A stretch of DNA of 64,000 nucleotides from Cupriavidus taiwanensis (GTDB lineage Bacteria; Pseudomonadota; Gammaproteobacteria; Burkholderiales; Burkholderiaceae). The stretch covers positions 310,001-374,000 of the forward strand of contig NZ_LT977071.1 in the NCBI RefSeq assembly GCF_900250075.1, written 5' to 3'. The stretch's first letter is position 1; the number at the start of each line of letters is the position of its first letter. The translations under genes and the position numbers were made by a program. This document shows positions 52,479-61,759 of this stretch, in pieces. The notes under the pieces were generated by a model, which was not told the origin of the DNA, searched no databases, and saw only the letters and a list, made by a program, of their open reading frames with translations.

Positions 52479-54284
52479 ATGAACGCGAGCGGCACGTTCT
52501 TCTTTGTGGTGGGCCCCAGTGGCGCGGGCAAGGATTCGCTGATGGACGGTGCGCGGGCGGCGCTCGATGAAAACTATGTATTCGCCCGGCGCGTCATCAC
52601 GCGGCCCGAGGGTGCGGCCGGCGAGGCGCATGAGGGCGTCTCGGAGGCGGAGTTCGCGCGGCGCCAGGCCAACGGCGAGTTCCTGGTGACGTGGGATGCG
52701 CACGAGCTGCGCTATGGCCTGCCGCGCTCGCTGATGTCGGAGCTGGAGCGTGGGCGCAACGTCGTCGCCAACGGCTCGCGCGCCGTCATCGCGGAACTTG
52801 CGGGGCGCCTGCCGCGCTTCGTGGTGGTCCTGGTGACGGCGCCGCATGACGTGCTGGCACGCCGCATTGCCGCGCGCGGGCGTGAAGCGGGCGAGGAGGT
52901 TGCCAGGCGCGTGGCACGGACGGGTGCGGCGCTGCCTCCGGAAGTCCGGTGCATCACGGTGTCGAACGACAGCACGCTGGAGGTGGGCAAGGCCCGCTTC
53001 GTCCAGGCGCTGCGCCAAGGCACGCGCGCATCCAGTGACGGAGCACCGACCAGCCGCACCAACCTGATGGCCAAGCTGCGCGGCGAGCCACTCGACGAAG
53101 CCGCCTACGTCGCGGTGCTGCAGGACGCCATGGCGGGCCGGTACACCGAGTCCGAGCTGACCGAGTTCCTGGTTGCCGCGACCCGCTCGCTGGGCGACGA
53201 GGAGGTGGTGGCACTGGCACGTGCGCGTACGGCATTCACGCCCCGCATCGAATGGGACGAGCCCATCGTGGTCGACAAGCACTCCATCGGCGGCGTGCCC
53301 GGCAGCCGCATCACGCTGATCGTGGTGCCGATCGTCGCGGCGTACGGACTGGCCATGCCCAAGACTTCGTCGCGCGCGATCACCTCCGCTGCCGGCACGG
53401 CCGACGCCATGGAGACCGTGGCGCGCGTCGACCTGGCGCACGACGACGTGCGCCGTTGCGTGGCGCAGGCACGCGCCTGCATTGCCTGGAACGGTCGCCT
53501 CAACCATTCGGTGGTCGACGACGTGATGAACGCGATCACGCGCCCGCTGCGCCTGGACTCGCGGCGCTGGTCGGTGGCGTCGATCCTGTCGAAGAAATAC
53601 ACCGCCGGCGCGACCCACATCATCGTCGACCTGCCTTATGGCGCGCAGACCAAGCTGGCCACGCGCGCCGACGCCGAGGCATTGGGCGCGATGTTCGAGC
53701 ATGTCGGCAAGGGGCTCGGCCTGCACGTGCGCGCGCTGGTGACCGACGGCAGCCGGCCGATCGGCCGCGGCATCGGGCCCGCACTGGAAGTGCGCGATGT
53801 GCGCCAGGTGCTCGCCAACGATGCCTGGGCCCCCGCGGACCTGCGAGATAAAGCCTTGCGCTTCGCCGGCGAAATCATCGCCTTCGATGCACGCGTGGGC
53901 TCGCCCGCTGAGGGCCTGCGCATTGCCACCGCGCTGCTCAGCGAAGGCAAGGCCAAGGCCGCATTCGACCGCATTGCCGCCGCGCAGGGCGCGCTACCCG
54001 AGCCGGTGGCGCCCGGTGCGCATACCTGCGTGGTAAGCGCGGCCATGCAAGGCCGCGTGGCCGCCATCGATGGGTTGCGCATCTCTGGGGTGGCGCGCGC
54101 CGCCGGGGCGCCGCGCGAGCTGGGTGCGGGCGTCGATCTGCTGTGCACAATCGGGGCAAAGGTGGCGCCAGGGCAACCCCTCTACCGCATCCATGCGGGC
54201 AGCGATGCGGCACTTGCGGCGGCCGCGGCGCTGGCACGCGCGGGCGGCGAGTGCAGCGAGGCGGTGCGTATAGATCCCGATTGA
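52479..54284 (+). CDS. Fusion of PhnN (ribose 1,5-bisphosphate phosphokinase) and an AMP/thymidine-phosphorylase-like enzyme
   Basis: This 601-residue two-domain protein starts at ATG 52479 behind TAAGG. Residues 1-185 are PhnN-like: P-loop GPSGAGKDS (12-20), [23 protein letters not shown] and RIAARGRE. PhnN makes PRPP from ribose 1,5-bisphosphate and ATP. From about residue 195 a nucleoside/nucleotide phosphorylase follows with [10 protein letters not shown] (268-277), [18 protein letters not shown] (295-312) and [21 protein letters not shown]. These are the motifs of archaeal-type AMP phosphorylases, which release ribose 1,5-bisphosphate from nucleoside monophosphates, rather than of deoA (which has GGVGD and KMSGRGLGHTGGT). 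The two activities are consecutive. No phosphonate genes are nearby. The true substrate is unknown; nicotinate mononucleotide is a candidate because of the co-regulated nadC paralogue. Confidence 0.85.
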   Translation: MNASGTFFFVVGPSGAGKDSLMDGARAALDENYVFARRVITRPEGAAGEAHEGVSEAEFARRQANGEFLVTWDAHELRYGLPRSLMSELERGRNVVANGSRAVIAELAGRLPRFVVVLVTAPHDVLARRIAARGREAGEEVARRVARTGAALPPEVRCITVSNDSTLEVGKARFVQALRQGTRASSDGAPTSRTNLMAKLRGEPLDEAAYVAVLQDAMAGRYTESELTEFLVAATRSLGDEEVVALARARTAFTPRIEWDEPIVVDKHSIGGVPGSRITLIVVPIVAAYGLAMPKTSSRAITSAAGTADAMETVARVDLAHDDVRRCVAQARACIAWNGRLNHSVVDDVMNAITRPLRLDSRRWSVASILSKKYTAGATHIIVDLPYGAQTKLATRADAEALGAMFEHVGKGLGLHVRALVTDGSRPIGRGIGPALEVRDVRQVLANDAWAPADLRDKALRFAGEIIAFDARVGSPAEGLRIATALLSEGKAKAAFDRIAAAQGALPEPVAPGAHTCVVSAAMQGRVAAIDGLRISGVARAAGAPRELGAGVDLLCTIGAKVAPGQPLYRIHAGSDAALAAAAALARAGGECSEAVRIDPD

Positions 54285-54327
54285 CCGGCTTCCCCCTTCC
54301 CTTCACCCTAACCGACGAGGCATATCA

Positions 54328-55320
54328 ATGAGACCCCTATCCGTCGTCCGCAGTCTGGCATCCCTGCTCCTTGTCGCAAGCAGCCTGACAACCGTGTCGG
54401 GCCGCGCCGAAGCGAACCTGGCGAGTACCTTCCCGCAGAAGCCCATCCGCATGGTGGTGACGTTCCCGGCCGGAGGAGGGACCGATTCGCTGGCGCGCCT
54501 GATCGGAGCCGACCTCAGCAAGTCACTGGGGCAGCCGGTGGTGGTCGACAACCGTCCTGGCGCCAGCGGCAATATCGGCGCGGAGTTTGTCGCCAAGAGC
54601 CCGGGTGACGGCTACACACTGCTGATCGTCAACAGCAGCTTCGCCATCAACCCGAGCGTCTTCAAGAAGCTGCAGTTCAATCCGAAGTCGGATTTCAGCG
54701 CGGTCATCACCTTCGCTTCGGTGCCCTCGGTGATCGCGGTGCCCGCGCACTCGAAGTTGCGCACGCTCAACGACCTGCTCACGGCCGGCAAGAGCAACAC
54801 GCCGCCCAGCTACGCCTCATGCGGCAACGGCACGCCGCAGCACCTGGCCGGCGAGTTGCTGAAACTCTCGGCGAAGATCGACATGCTGCACGTGCCGTAC
54901 AAGGGCTGCGCTCCGGCCATCGCCGACATGCTGGGCAACCAGGCCGAGGTCAGCGTCAATACGCTGACCAACACCATTCCCTACCTGAAGAGCAACAAGC
55001 TGCGCGCGCTGGCCGTCACGTCGAAGGCTCGCTCGCCGTTCCTGCCCGACGTCCCCACGGTCAGCGAGCTTGGCGTGGCCGGCTACGACGTCGACCAGTG
55101 GTTCGGCATCCTCGCCCCGGCCAATACGCCCCCCGAGATCGTACAGAAGCTGAACGCGGAAATCGCCAAGGCCATCGCCAAGCCGGAAATCAAGGCGTCG
55201 CTGACGCAACTCGGCTTTGCGACGACCACCAGCACACCCGCTGAATTCCAGAAGCTGGTGAACGCCGACATCGATCGCTGGCAGAAATTCACCGCCAAGA
55301 TGAGCCTGGTCGTCGATTGA
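54328..55320 (+). CDS. Bug-family tripartite tricarboxylate transporter receptor, second copy
   Basis: This 330-residue periplasmic binding protein has a signal peptide (RSLASLLLVASSLTTVSGRAEA). Bug signatures are IRMVVTFPAGGGTDSLARLI, VVDNRPGASGNIGAEFVAKSPGDGYTLL, NGTPQHLAGELLKL and HVPYKGCAPAIADMLG. It starts 43 bases after the fusion gene and so is likely in the same transcript under promoter 2. A Bordetella Bug protein (Bug27) has been reported to bind nicotinate and related pyridine carboxylates. By analogy this one may bind a pyridine carboxylate, but the ligand is not predictable from the sequence. No TctAB membrane genes are nearby. Confidence 0.88.
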   Translation: MRPLSVVRSLASLLLVASSLTTVSGRAEANLASTFPQKPIRMVVTFPAGGGTDSLARLIGADLSKSLGQPVVVDNRPGASGNIGAEFVAKSPGDGYTLLIVNSSFAINPSVFKKLQFNPKSDFSAVITFASVPSVIAVPAHSKLRTLNDLLTAGKSNTPPSYASCGNGTPQHLAGELLKLSAKIDMLHVPYKGCAPAIADMLGNQAEVSVNTLTNTIPYLKSNKLRALAVTSKARSPFLPDVPTVSELGVAGYDVDQWFGILAPANTPPEIVQKLNAEIAKAIAKPEIKASLTQLGFATTTSTPAEFQKLVNADIDRWQKFTAKMSLVVD

Positions 55321-55346
55321 ACATCGGGCGACCGACCACGCCTGCC

Positions 55347-56576
55347 CTATCCCTTCACGCACACCACCTGCCGCAGCGTATGCACCACCTCGACCAGGTC
55401 GGACTGCGCCGCCATCACCGCGTCGATATCCTTGTACGCCATCGGGATCTCGTCGATCACGGCGGCGTCCTTGCGGCACTCCACGCCTTGCGTGGCCTGC
55501 TGCTGGTCGGCCACGGTGAAGCGGCGCTTGGCCTCGCTGCGGCTCATGGTGCGGCCCGCGCCGTGGCTGCAGGAACAAAATGACTCCGGATTGCCCTTGC
55601 CGCGCACGATGAACGAGCGCGCGCCCATCGAGCCCGGGATGATGCCCAGCTCGCCGGCGCGCGCGCTGACCGCGCCCTTGCGCGTGACCAGCACGTCGGC
55701 GCCAAAGTGATGTTCCTTCTGCACGTAGTTGTGATGGCAGTTCACCGCTTCCAGCTGCGCCTGGAACGGCTTGCGCAGCACCCGCTGCGCCGCGCCCAGC
55801 ACCGCCTCCATCATCAGTTCGCGGTTGCGGCGCGCGTAGGCCTGGGCCCATGACACCGCGTAGATGTAATCCTCGTAGTGCGAGGAGCCTTCCACCAGGT
55901 AAGCCAGGTCGCGGTCCGGCAGGTTGGCCAGGTGCTGGCGCATATCCTGCTGCGCCAGCGTGATAAAGGTCGTGCCGATCGCATTGCCGATGCCGCGCGA
56001 GCCGCTGTGCAGCATGAACCAGACCGACTGCGCCTCGTCCAGGCATACCTCGATGAAGTGGTTGCCGGTGCCCAGCGTGCCCAGGTGATTGCGATGGTTG
56101 GCGCGCGCCAGGTGCGGATATTTGTCGGTGATGCGGCGAAAGCCTGGCGCCATCTCGGCCCAGGCGGCGTCGACATGCGCCGGCGCGTTGCCCCAGGCAC
56201 CCTGGTCGCGTCGCCCGCCCTGCGCGCTGCGGCCATGCGGCACGGCATGCTCGATCGCGCTGCGCAGCTGGCCCAGGTTGTCGGGCAGGTCGGAGGCGGT
56301 CAGCGAGGTCTTTACCGCCATCATGCCGCAACCGATATCGACGCCTACCGCCGCGGGAATGACGGCGCCAACCGTGGGGATCACCGAGCCGATGGTCGAG
56401 CCCTTGCCGAGATGAACGTCCGGCATCACCGCCAGATGGCGGAAGATGAACGGCATCCGGGCCGTGTTCACCAGCTGCTCGCGCGCGGCCCCCTCCACCG
56501 GCACGCCGCGCGTCCACAGCTTGACCGGCTTGCCGGCGCCGGTGTCGAGTACGTCGTATTGGGTCTTGCCTGACAT
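55347..56576 (-). CDS. rtcB: RNA ligase RtcB
   Basis: This RNA ligase of about 409 residues joins 2',3'-cyclic phosphate or 3'-phosphate ends to 5'-OH ends using GTP and Mn. The active site is complete: GVDIGCGM (metal Cys near residue 83), GTLGTGNHFIE, LHSGSRGIGNAIG, NCHHNYVQKE and CSCSHGAGR, whose His is the guanylylation site. It is close to the E. coli protein throughout. Start MSGKTQYDVLDTG at 56576 is chosen over an earlier Met. Neither rtcA nor the sigma-54 activator rtcR is adjacent, so its regulation is not the E. coli arrangement. Confidence 0.94.
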   Translation of the reverse strand: MSGKTQYDVLDTGAGKPVKLWTRGVPVEGAAREQLVNTARMPFIFRHLAVMPDVHLGKGSTIGSVIPTVGAVIPAAVGVDIGCGMMAVKTSLTASDLPDNLGQLRSAIEHAVPHGRSAQGGRRDQGAWGNAPAHVDAAWAEMAPGFRRITDKYPHLARANHRNHLGTLGTGNHFIEVCLDEAQSVWFMLHSGSRGIGNAIGTTFITLAQQDMRQHLANLPDRDLAYLVEGSSHYEDYIYAVSWAQAYARRNRELMMEAVLGAAQRVLRKPFQAQLEAVNCHHNYVQKEHHFGADVLVTRKGAVSARAGELGIIPGSMGARSFIVRGKGNPESFCSCSHGAGRTMSRSEAKRRFTVADQQQATQGVECRKDAAVIDEIPMAYKDIDAVMAAQSDLVEVVHTLRQVVCVKG

Positions 56577-56700
56577 GGTTGCCTTGGCCTTTATCGTCAC
56601 GGTCTGGAGCTTAGAGAGCCCGGCCCGGCGAGGATTCCCTGGCAGTTACCCGCTCAACTAACCCGCTGCCGCGGATGTCGACGGTGCTCAGTGCGCCGGG

Positions 56701-57015
56701 TCAATGGGCAATCAGACTCGCCACGATGTCCCGGCGCTCATCCAGAACGCGCACGACGTCCAGCACCTCACCGCTCACGCGGTAGAACACCAGGAAGGGA
56801 AAGCGATCGAGGGACCAGACGCGCAGCGATGCGTCCGGAAGCAGATGGGCATAGCGGCGCGAGCCAACGGTCGGATGCTCGACCAGGAAGGCCAGCACGC
56901 TTAGCAGTTCGTCGGTAAAGGCCTCGCCAAGGCCTGACGCGGCATCGTCATACCAGTCTTGGGCCGCATCGGCGTCACCGCGCGCGGCGGGACGCAGCCT
57001 CAGGCGCAGCGCCAC
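56701..57015 (-). CDS. ParE/RelE-family toxin
   Basis: This 104-residue protein has the ParE-like fold pattern: LRPAARGDADAAQDWYDDAASGLGEAFTDELLSVLAFL, then RRYAHLLPDASLRVWSLDRFPFLVFYRVSGEVLDVVRVLDERRD. ParE toxins poison DNA gyrase; RelE relatives cleave mRNA. The family pattern favours ParE. It is three bases downstream of a small antitoxin-like gene on the same strand, in the normal antitoxin-first order. Confidence 0.85.
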   Translation of the reverse strand: MALRLRLRPAARGDADAAQDWYDDAASGLGEAFTDELLSVLAFLVEHPTVGSRRYAHLLPDASLRVWSLDRFPFLVFYRVSGEVLDVVRVLDERRDIVASLIAH

Positions 57016-57018
57016 GGC

Positions 57019-57219
57019 TTAGCGTTTGCGGTTTTGCAGGCGGGCGCGGAACTCGGCAGCGAAATCTTCAACCCGCGCGTATTCGGTCCCTTCGCCGCTG
57101 TTGAGCCCATCCACGATGAGTTCATACAGACGACGTTCCGCCTCGTTCTGCGGACCAACGGCATCGGCAGCACGCGGCAGCAGGTACTTCGGCGAGGAGG
57201 GAGGAGTCAAGCGAGCCAT
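57019..57219 (-). CDS. Antitoxin-like partner of the ParE toxin
   Basis: This 66-residue protein starts at MARLTPPSSPKYLLPRAADAV. The N-terminus is not a recognised DNA-binding motif; the C-terminal part (NEAERRLYELIVDGLNSGEGTEYARVEDFAAEFRARLQNRKR) is helical and resembles the toxin-wrapping segment of ParD-type antitoxins. The assignment rests mostly on its position directly before the toxin gene and on size. Confidence 0.72.
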   Translation of the reverse strand: MARLTPPSSPKYLLPRAADAVGPQNEAERRLYELIVDGLNSGEGTEYARVEDFAAEFRARLQNRKR

Positions 57220-57239
57220 ACCGCATTCTACCAAGGGTA

Positions 57240-57674
57240 ATCCTCCGGCTAGTCACCATCTTCCTTATCCAGAGCATCCAGAGCCTGCTGCAGCACTTCC
57301 AGGGGCCCAGGCGCGGACCGGTTGCGGCGCGGGAGCTTGCCGATCAGCCGTTCATCGTCCCGCAGTTTGCCGACGAGGAAGGATTCGGCTTCGCATTGAC
57401 CGCGCTGGGAAAGGCGGGAGGCTTTACGCCACGTCTCGAGTATCGCGTGCAGGACTTCATTTCGGCCGCTAGCCTCGCCTCCGCGGGATACGGGGTCGCG
57501 ATCGTGCCAGAGTCAATGCAGAACTTCTCGCAGCCTGGCGTCTTTTATAAACCGGTTACGGATTTCCGCCTGGCAGTCCATCTCGCGCTGGCCTATCGCC
57601 AGCGCGAGATGTCGCCCGCGGTCAGGGCCTTCGTGAAGCAAACCGTGGACGCGAGCATGGCGGCAAAAAGCTGA
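57240..57674 (+). pseudogene. LysR-type regulator, 5'-truncated remnant (effector domain only)
   Basis: An open frame reads as the last 130 or so residues of a LysR effector-binding domain: ARELADQPFIVPQFADEEGFGFALTALGKAGGFTP, then QDFISAASLASAGYGVAIVPESMQNF and VHLALAYRQREMSPAVRAFV. The helix-turn-helix and about half the effector domain are missing, and the sequence upstream leads into the antitoxin gene on the other strand. It is probably a deletion remnant. Confidence 0.75.
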
Positions 57675-57686
57675 GCGCCGGCCGCC

Positions 57687-58649
57687 TTAGCCGACAAACC
57701 CCGCAAACGCCCCCAGATCCACATTCCCGCCCGACACGATGATGCCCACGCGCTTGCCCTTCACATCGAGCTTGCCATGCAGCACTGCGGCCGCGGCCAG
57801 GCAGCCGGTGGGCTCGGCGACGATCTTCATGCGGCCGGCGAAGAACTTCATGGTCTCTATCAGTTCGGCGTCCGACACGGTAGCGATGTCCGTGACCAGT
57901 TCGCGGATCACGGCAAAGGTGTGGTTGCCGAGGTAAGGCGTCTGCGCCCCGTCGGCAATGGTGCGCGGGGTGTCGATGCGGACGATCTCGCCGCTGCGCA
58001 GGCTGCGCTGGCCGTCATTGCCGGCCTCCGGCTCGACGCCGTACACGGCACAGCCGGGCGACATCGCCTGTGCCGCCACCGCGCAGCCGGACAGCAGGCC
58101 GCCGCCGCCCAGGCACACCACCAGCATGTCCAGCGGACCGGTTTCCTCGAACAGTTCCTTGGCCGCCGTGCCTTGCCCGGCCATCACGTGTGGGTGGTCG
58201 TAGGGCGGGATCAGCGTCATGCCGCGCTCTGCGGCGATGCGCCGGCCCAGGGCCTCGCGGTCGTCGCGGTAGCGGTCGTACAGCACCACCTCGGCGCCAT
58301 AGCCGCGCGTGGCTTCGATCTTGATCGCGGGGGCGTCCTGCGGCATCACGATCACCGCCTGCACGTCCAGCAGGCGCGCCGACAGCGCGATCGCCTGTGC
58401 ATGGTTGCCGGAGGAGAACGCCAGCACCCCGCCGGCCTTCTGCTGCGGCGTGAACTGGGCGATGGCGTTATAGGCGCCGCGGAACTTGAAGGCGCCGATG
58501 CGCTGGAAGTTCTCGCACTTGAAGAAGAGCTGCGCCCCCGTGGCTGCGTCGGCGGTGGCGGAGGTCAGCACCGGGGTGCGGTGGGCGGCCGCGCGGATGC
58601 GGTCGTGGGCGGCGACGACGTCTTCGAAGGAGATCGGCAAGTTCGGCAT
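57687..58649 (-). CDS. Threonine/serine dehydratase-like PLP enzyme
   Basis: This enzyme of about 320 residues is of the fold-type II PLP family. Blocks include HRTPVLTSATADAATGAQLFFKCENFQRIGAFKFRGAYNA (lysine in KFRGA), LAFSSGNHAQAIALSAR, CLGGGGLLSG and VSGGNVDL. It lacks the regulatory ACT domains of biosynthetic IlvA, so it is the short catabolic type. It could act on threonine, serine or 3-hydroxyaspartate. Start MPNLPISFEDV at 58649 is favoured over an earlier one. It is a single-gene unit. Confidence 0.88.
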   Translation of the reverse strand: MPNLPISFEDVVAAHDRIRAAAHRTPVLTSATADAATGAQLFFKCENFQRIGAFKFRGAYNAIAQFTPQQKAGGVLAFSSGNHAQAIALSARLLDVQAVIVMPQDAPAIKIEATRGYGAEVVLYDRYRDDREALGRRIAAERGMTLIPPYDHPHVMAGQGTAAKELFEETGPLDMLVVCLGGGGLLSGCAVAAQAMSPGCAVYGVEPEAGNDGQRSLRSGEIVRIDTPRTIADGAQTPYLGNHTFAVIRELVTDIATVSDAELIETMKFFAGRMKIVAEPTGCLAAAAVLHGKLDVKGKRVGIIVSGGNVDLGAFAGFVG

Positions 58650-58762
58650 GGCGATGGCGGGGAAGAAGTGTAGCGGGACAGGCAAGTCTACCCGCCCCGC
58701 GCCGCCCATGCACCTGCCGGTTTGCTCGCCTCTCCCGCTTCGGGAGAGGGAGTACGGCGGCG

Positions 58763-60391
58763 CTACGCCGTCGCCATCGCACCCACCGCACGCGGCGCCA
58801 AACCGGGCGCCCCGACACGTGCACCACCCTCACCCGGCAGGCGGAAGAACGCCACCACCTCGCTCAGTTCGCGACCCTGCTCTTCCAGCGCGCGCGAGGC
58901 ATTGGCCGCCTCGCTCACCAGCGACGCGTTCTGCTGCGTGACCTGGTCGATCTGCACGATGGCCTGGTTGACCTGCTCGATGCCGCGGGTCTGCTCGGCC
59001 GACGCCGTCGCGATCTCCTCGACGATGCCGGTCACGCGCGCCACCGCCTGGGTCACCTCGGCCATGGTCTGGCCGGCCTCGCTGGCTAGCGACGAGCCAT
59101 CCTGCACCTGGCGCCCCGATGCCTCGATCAGCTCCTTGATCTCCTTGGCCGCGCTGGAGGAGCGCTGGGCCAGCCCACGCACCTCGCTCGCCACCACGGC
59201 AAAGCCCCGGCCCTGCTCGCCGGCGCGTGCCGCTTCCACCGCGGCATTCAGCGCCAGGATATTGGTCTGGAACGCAATGCCCTCGATGATGCCGGTGATC
59301 TCCGCGATCTTGTCCGAGCTGGCGCTGATGTCCTGCATCGTGCCGACCACGCGCTGCACCGTGGTGCTGCCGCGCTGCGCCACATCGGCGGCGCTGCGCG
59401 CGAGTTCGCTGGCCTGGCGCGCGTTCTCGGTGTTCTGGCGCACGGTCTCGGTCAGCTCCTCCATGCTGGCCGCGGTCTGCTCCAGCGAGGCCGCCTGCTC
59501 CTCGGTGCGGCTGCTCAGGTCGGCATTGCCGCTTGCGATCTCGCTGGTGCTGATGGCGATATTGCCGCTGCTGGCGCGCACGCGGGTGACGGTAGCGGTC
59601 AGGCGCTCGTTCATGTCGCGCAATGCCGCCAGCAACCGGCCGGTCTCGTCATGGCGGTCCACTTCGATGCGCGCGCCCAGGTCGCCGCCGGCGACGGTGC
59701 CGGCCACCTCCACGGCGCGCTGGATCGGGCGCGTGATGGCACGTGTGATCAGCACGCCGCCGGCCAGCGCAATGACCGCGGACACCAGCGAGATCAGGAT
59801 CAGCAGGTTGCGCTGGCGCTCGTAGTCCGCCTCCAGCCTGCGCTCCATTTCCTTCTGCCGGGTCTTGGTGAACTCGGCGTAGGCATCGGTCGACTTGATC
59901 AGCGCCGCCAGCAACGGACGGCATTGCTTGTCGATCCGGCCGATGGCCTCCTCGATCTTGCGCTCGACTGCCAGCCGGACAATGCCGGTGGCGACCGGAC
60001 CATACTGCGCCTCGACCTTGGCGACCTCCTCCACCAGCTTGCGCGCCTCTTCGCTGACGCCAGGCTGGCGCACCATCTCGCTGAGCCGCGCCAGCCGGGC
60101 CTGCACGTCTGCGTGCGCGCGCAGGGCATCAGCCTTCTCGCGCTCCAGCTCGGCAGCGTCCGTCACCAGCACCAGGTTGCGCGCCGCGATGGCACGCCGG
60201 TCGACCGCGTTGCGCACCTGCGCAGCCATTTCCGCCCGGGCATTCAACCCGTTCAGGTAGTCATTGAAACCCGCCGTCGCCTCGCCAAGCGCATGCAGCG
60301 AGTACGCCGACACCACCAGCACCACGCCCGCCAGCGTGCCGAACCCGGCCAGCAGCCGCGTGCGGATAGACAGACTCCTGAAAACACTCAT
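58763..60391 (-). CDS. Methyl-accepting chemotaxis protein
   Basis: This chemoreceptor of about 542 residues starts at [18 protein letters not shown] behind GGGGAGTG. A helix ([20 protein letters not shown]), a four-helix-bundle periplasmic domain (about 35-190), a second helix ([20 protein letters not shown]), a HAMP domain and the long signalling coiled coil follow. The hairpin tip is [42 protein letters not shown]. It directs flagellar motors through CheA. It lies upstream of the meta-cleavage genes but is separated from them by 264 bases without a gene; its ligand is unknown. Confidence 0.92.
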   Translation of the reverse strand: MSVFRSLSIRTRLLAGFGTLAGVVLVVSAYSLHALGEATAGFNDYLNGLNARAEMAAQVRNAVDRRAIAARNLVLVTDAAELEREKADALRAHADVQARLARLSEMVRQPGVSEEARKLVEEVAKVEAQYGPVATGIVRLAVERKIEEAIGRIDKQCRPLLAALIKSTDAYAEFTKTRQKEMERRLEADYERQRNLLILISLVSAVIALAGGVLITRAITRPIQRAVEVAGTVAGGDLGARIEVDRHDETGRLLAALRDMNERLTATVTRVRASSGNIAISTSEIASGNADLSSRTEEQAASLEQTAASMEELTETVRQNTENARQASELARSAADVAQRGSTTVQRVVGTMQDISASSDKIAEITGIIEGIAFQTNILALNAAVEAARAGEQGRGFAVVASEVRGLAQRSSSAAKEIKELIEASGRQVQDGSSLASEAGQTMAEVTQAVARVTGIVEEIATASAEQTRGIEQVNQAIVQIDQVTQQNASLVSEAANASRALEEQGRELSEVVAFFRLPGEGGARVGAPGLAPRAVGAMATA

Positions 60392-60655
60392 GATCACTCC
60401 CCTTACCGTCCAAGAAGACGTATGCGCTTCCGTTGTTATGGTTCTAACCCTGTTGCATGCCCGACTTCGGCATGCCACTGCGCGCCCGTTCCTGCCGGTC
60501 GACACGGTGTGCGGGAGCGCCAGGGCACATGGCCCTGGCTGGCATCCGTGCTCTTTGTTGCGGGGGCTAACGGTAGCGAGCCGGTGAACTGTTCCCCACA
60601 AGAGTGGGGGGCGGGTGCAATTGGTGCGAGGGAGCGAAAAGCGGTGCGCCGCAGC

Positions 60656-61729
60656 TCACATGCCGGCGCCACTCGCGACGGCCGGCGTATCGCGCCGCGC
60701 CAGCAGGTCCAGCGCAACATCCACGATCATGTCCTCCTGTCCGCCCACCATGCGCCGCTTGCCCAGTTCGACCAGGATGTCGACCGTGCCCAGCCCGTAG
60801 CGCGCCGCGGCGGCTTCGGCGTGGCGCAGGAAGCTGGAATAGACCCCGGCATAGCCCAGCGCCAGGGTCTCGCGGTCGACGCGGACCGGGCGGTCCTGTA
60901 GCGGGCGCACGATGTCGTCGGCGGCATCCATCAGCGTGTAAAGATCGCAGCCGTGCTGCCAGCCCAGGCGTTCGGCTGCGGCGATAAAGACTTCGAGCGG
61001 CGCGTTGCCGGCGCCGGCGCCCATGCCGGCCAGGCTGGCGTCGATGCGATCGCAGCCTTCTTCCACCGCGACGATCGAGTTGGCCACGCCCAGGCTCAGG
61101 TTGTGGTGGGCATGCATGCCGGTCCGGGTTTCCGGACGCAGCACATCCTTGAACGCGCGAAAGCGCTCGCGCACGTCCTGCATGCCCAGCGCGCCGCCGG
61201 AATCGACCACATACACGCACTGGGCGCCGTAGCTTTCCATCAGCTTCGCCTGCTGCGCCAGCGCCGCGGGCGTGGTCATGTGGCTCATCATCAGGAAGCC
61301 GACGGTATCCATGCCCAGTTTGCGCGCGTATTCGATATGCTGGCGCGAGACGTCGGCCTCGGTGCAGTGCGTGGCCACGCGCACCACGCGCGCACCGGCG
61401 TCGTAGGCGGCGCGCAGGTCATGCACCGTGCCCACGCCGGGCAGCAGCAGCGTGGCCACGCGGGCATGGCGCACGGTTTCGGCCACGGCCGCAATCCACT
61501 CCAGGTCGGTGTGCGCGCCGAAGCCGTAGTTGAAGCTGGAGCCCGACAGCCCGTCGCCGTGCGCCACTTCAATCGAATCGACGCGGGCCGCGTCGAGTGC
61601 CGCGGCAATGCGGCGCACGTGTTCCAGGCTGTACTGGTGGCGGATCGCGTGGCTGCCGTCGCGCAGCGTCACGTCGGAGATATAGAGCTTCTTGTTGGGC
61701 GTGTTGGGCGTGCTGGACGGTAAGTTCAT
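60656..61729 (-). CDS. 4-hydroxy-2-oxovalerate aldolase
   Basis: This 357-residue DRE-TIM enzyme is of the MhpE/DmpG/BphI family. It splits 4-hydroxy-2-oxovalerate into pyruvate and acetaldehyde. Blocks are [17 protein letters not shown] (metal Asp and catalytic Arg), [29 protein letters not shown] (metal His) and [11 protein letters not shown]. It channels acetaldehyde to the acylating dehydrogenase encoded 30 bases upstream on the same strand. It is the last gene of the meta-cleavage lower operon. Confidence 0.94.
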   Translation of the reverse strand: MNLPSSTPNTPNKKLYISDVTLRDGSHAIRHQYSLEHVRRIAAALDAARVDSIEVAHGDGLSGSSFNYGFGAHTDLEWIAAVAETVRHARVATLLLPGVGTVHDLRAAYDAGARVVRVATHCTEADVSRQHIEYARKLGMDTVGFLMMSHMTTPAALAQQAKLMESYGAQCVYVVDSGGALGMQDVRERFRAFKDVLRPETRTGMHAHHNLSLGVANSIVAVEEGCDRIDASLAGMGAGAGNAPLEVFIAAAERLGWQHGCDLYTLMDAADDIVRPLQDRPVRVDRETLALGYAGVYSSFLRHAEAAAARYGLGTVDILVELGKRRMVGGQEDMIVDVALDLLARRDTPAVASGAGM

Positions 61730-61759
61730 GTTCGTCTCCCTGCGGTGATTGGGCCGCGC

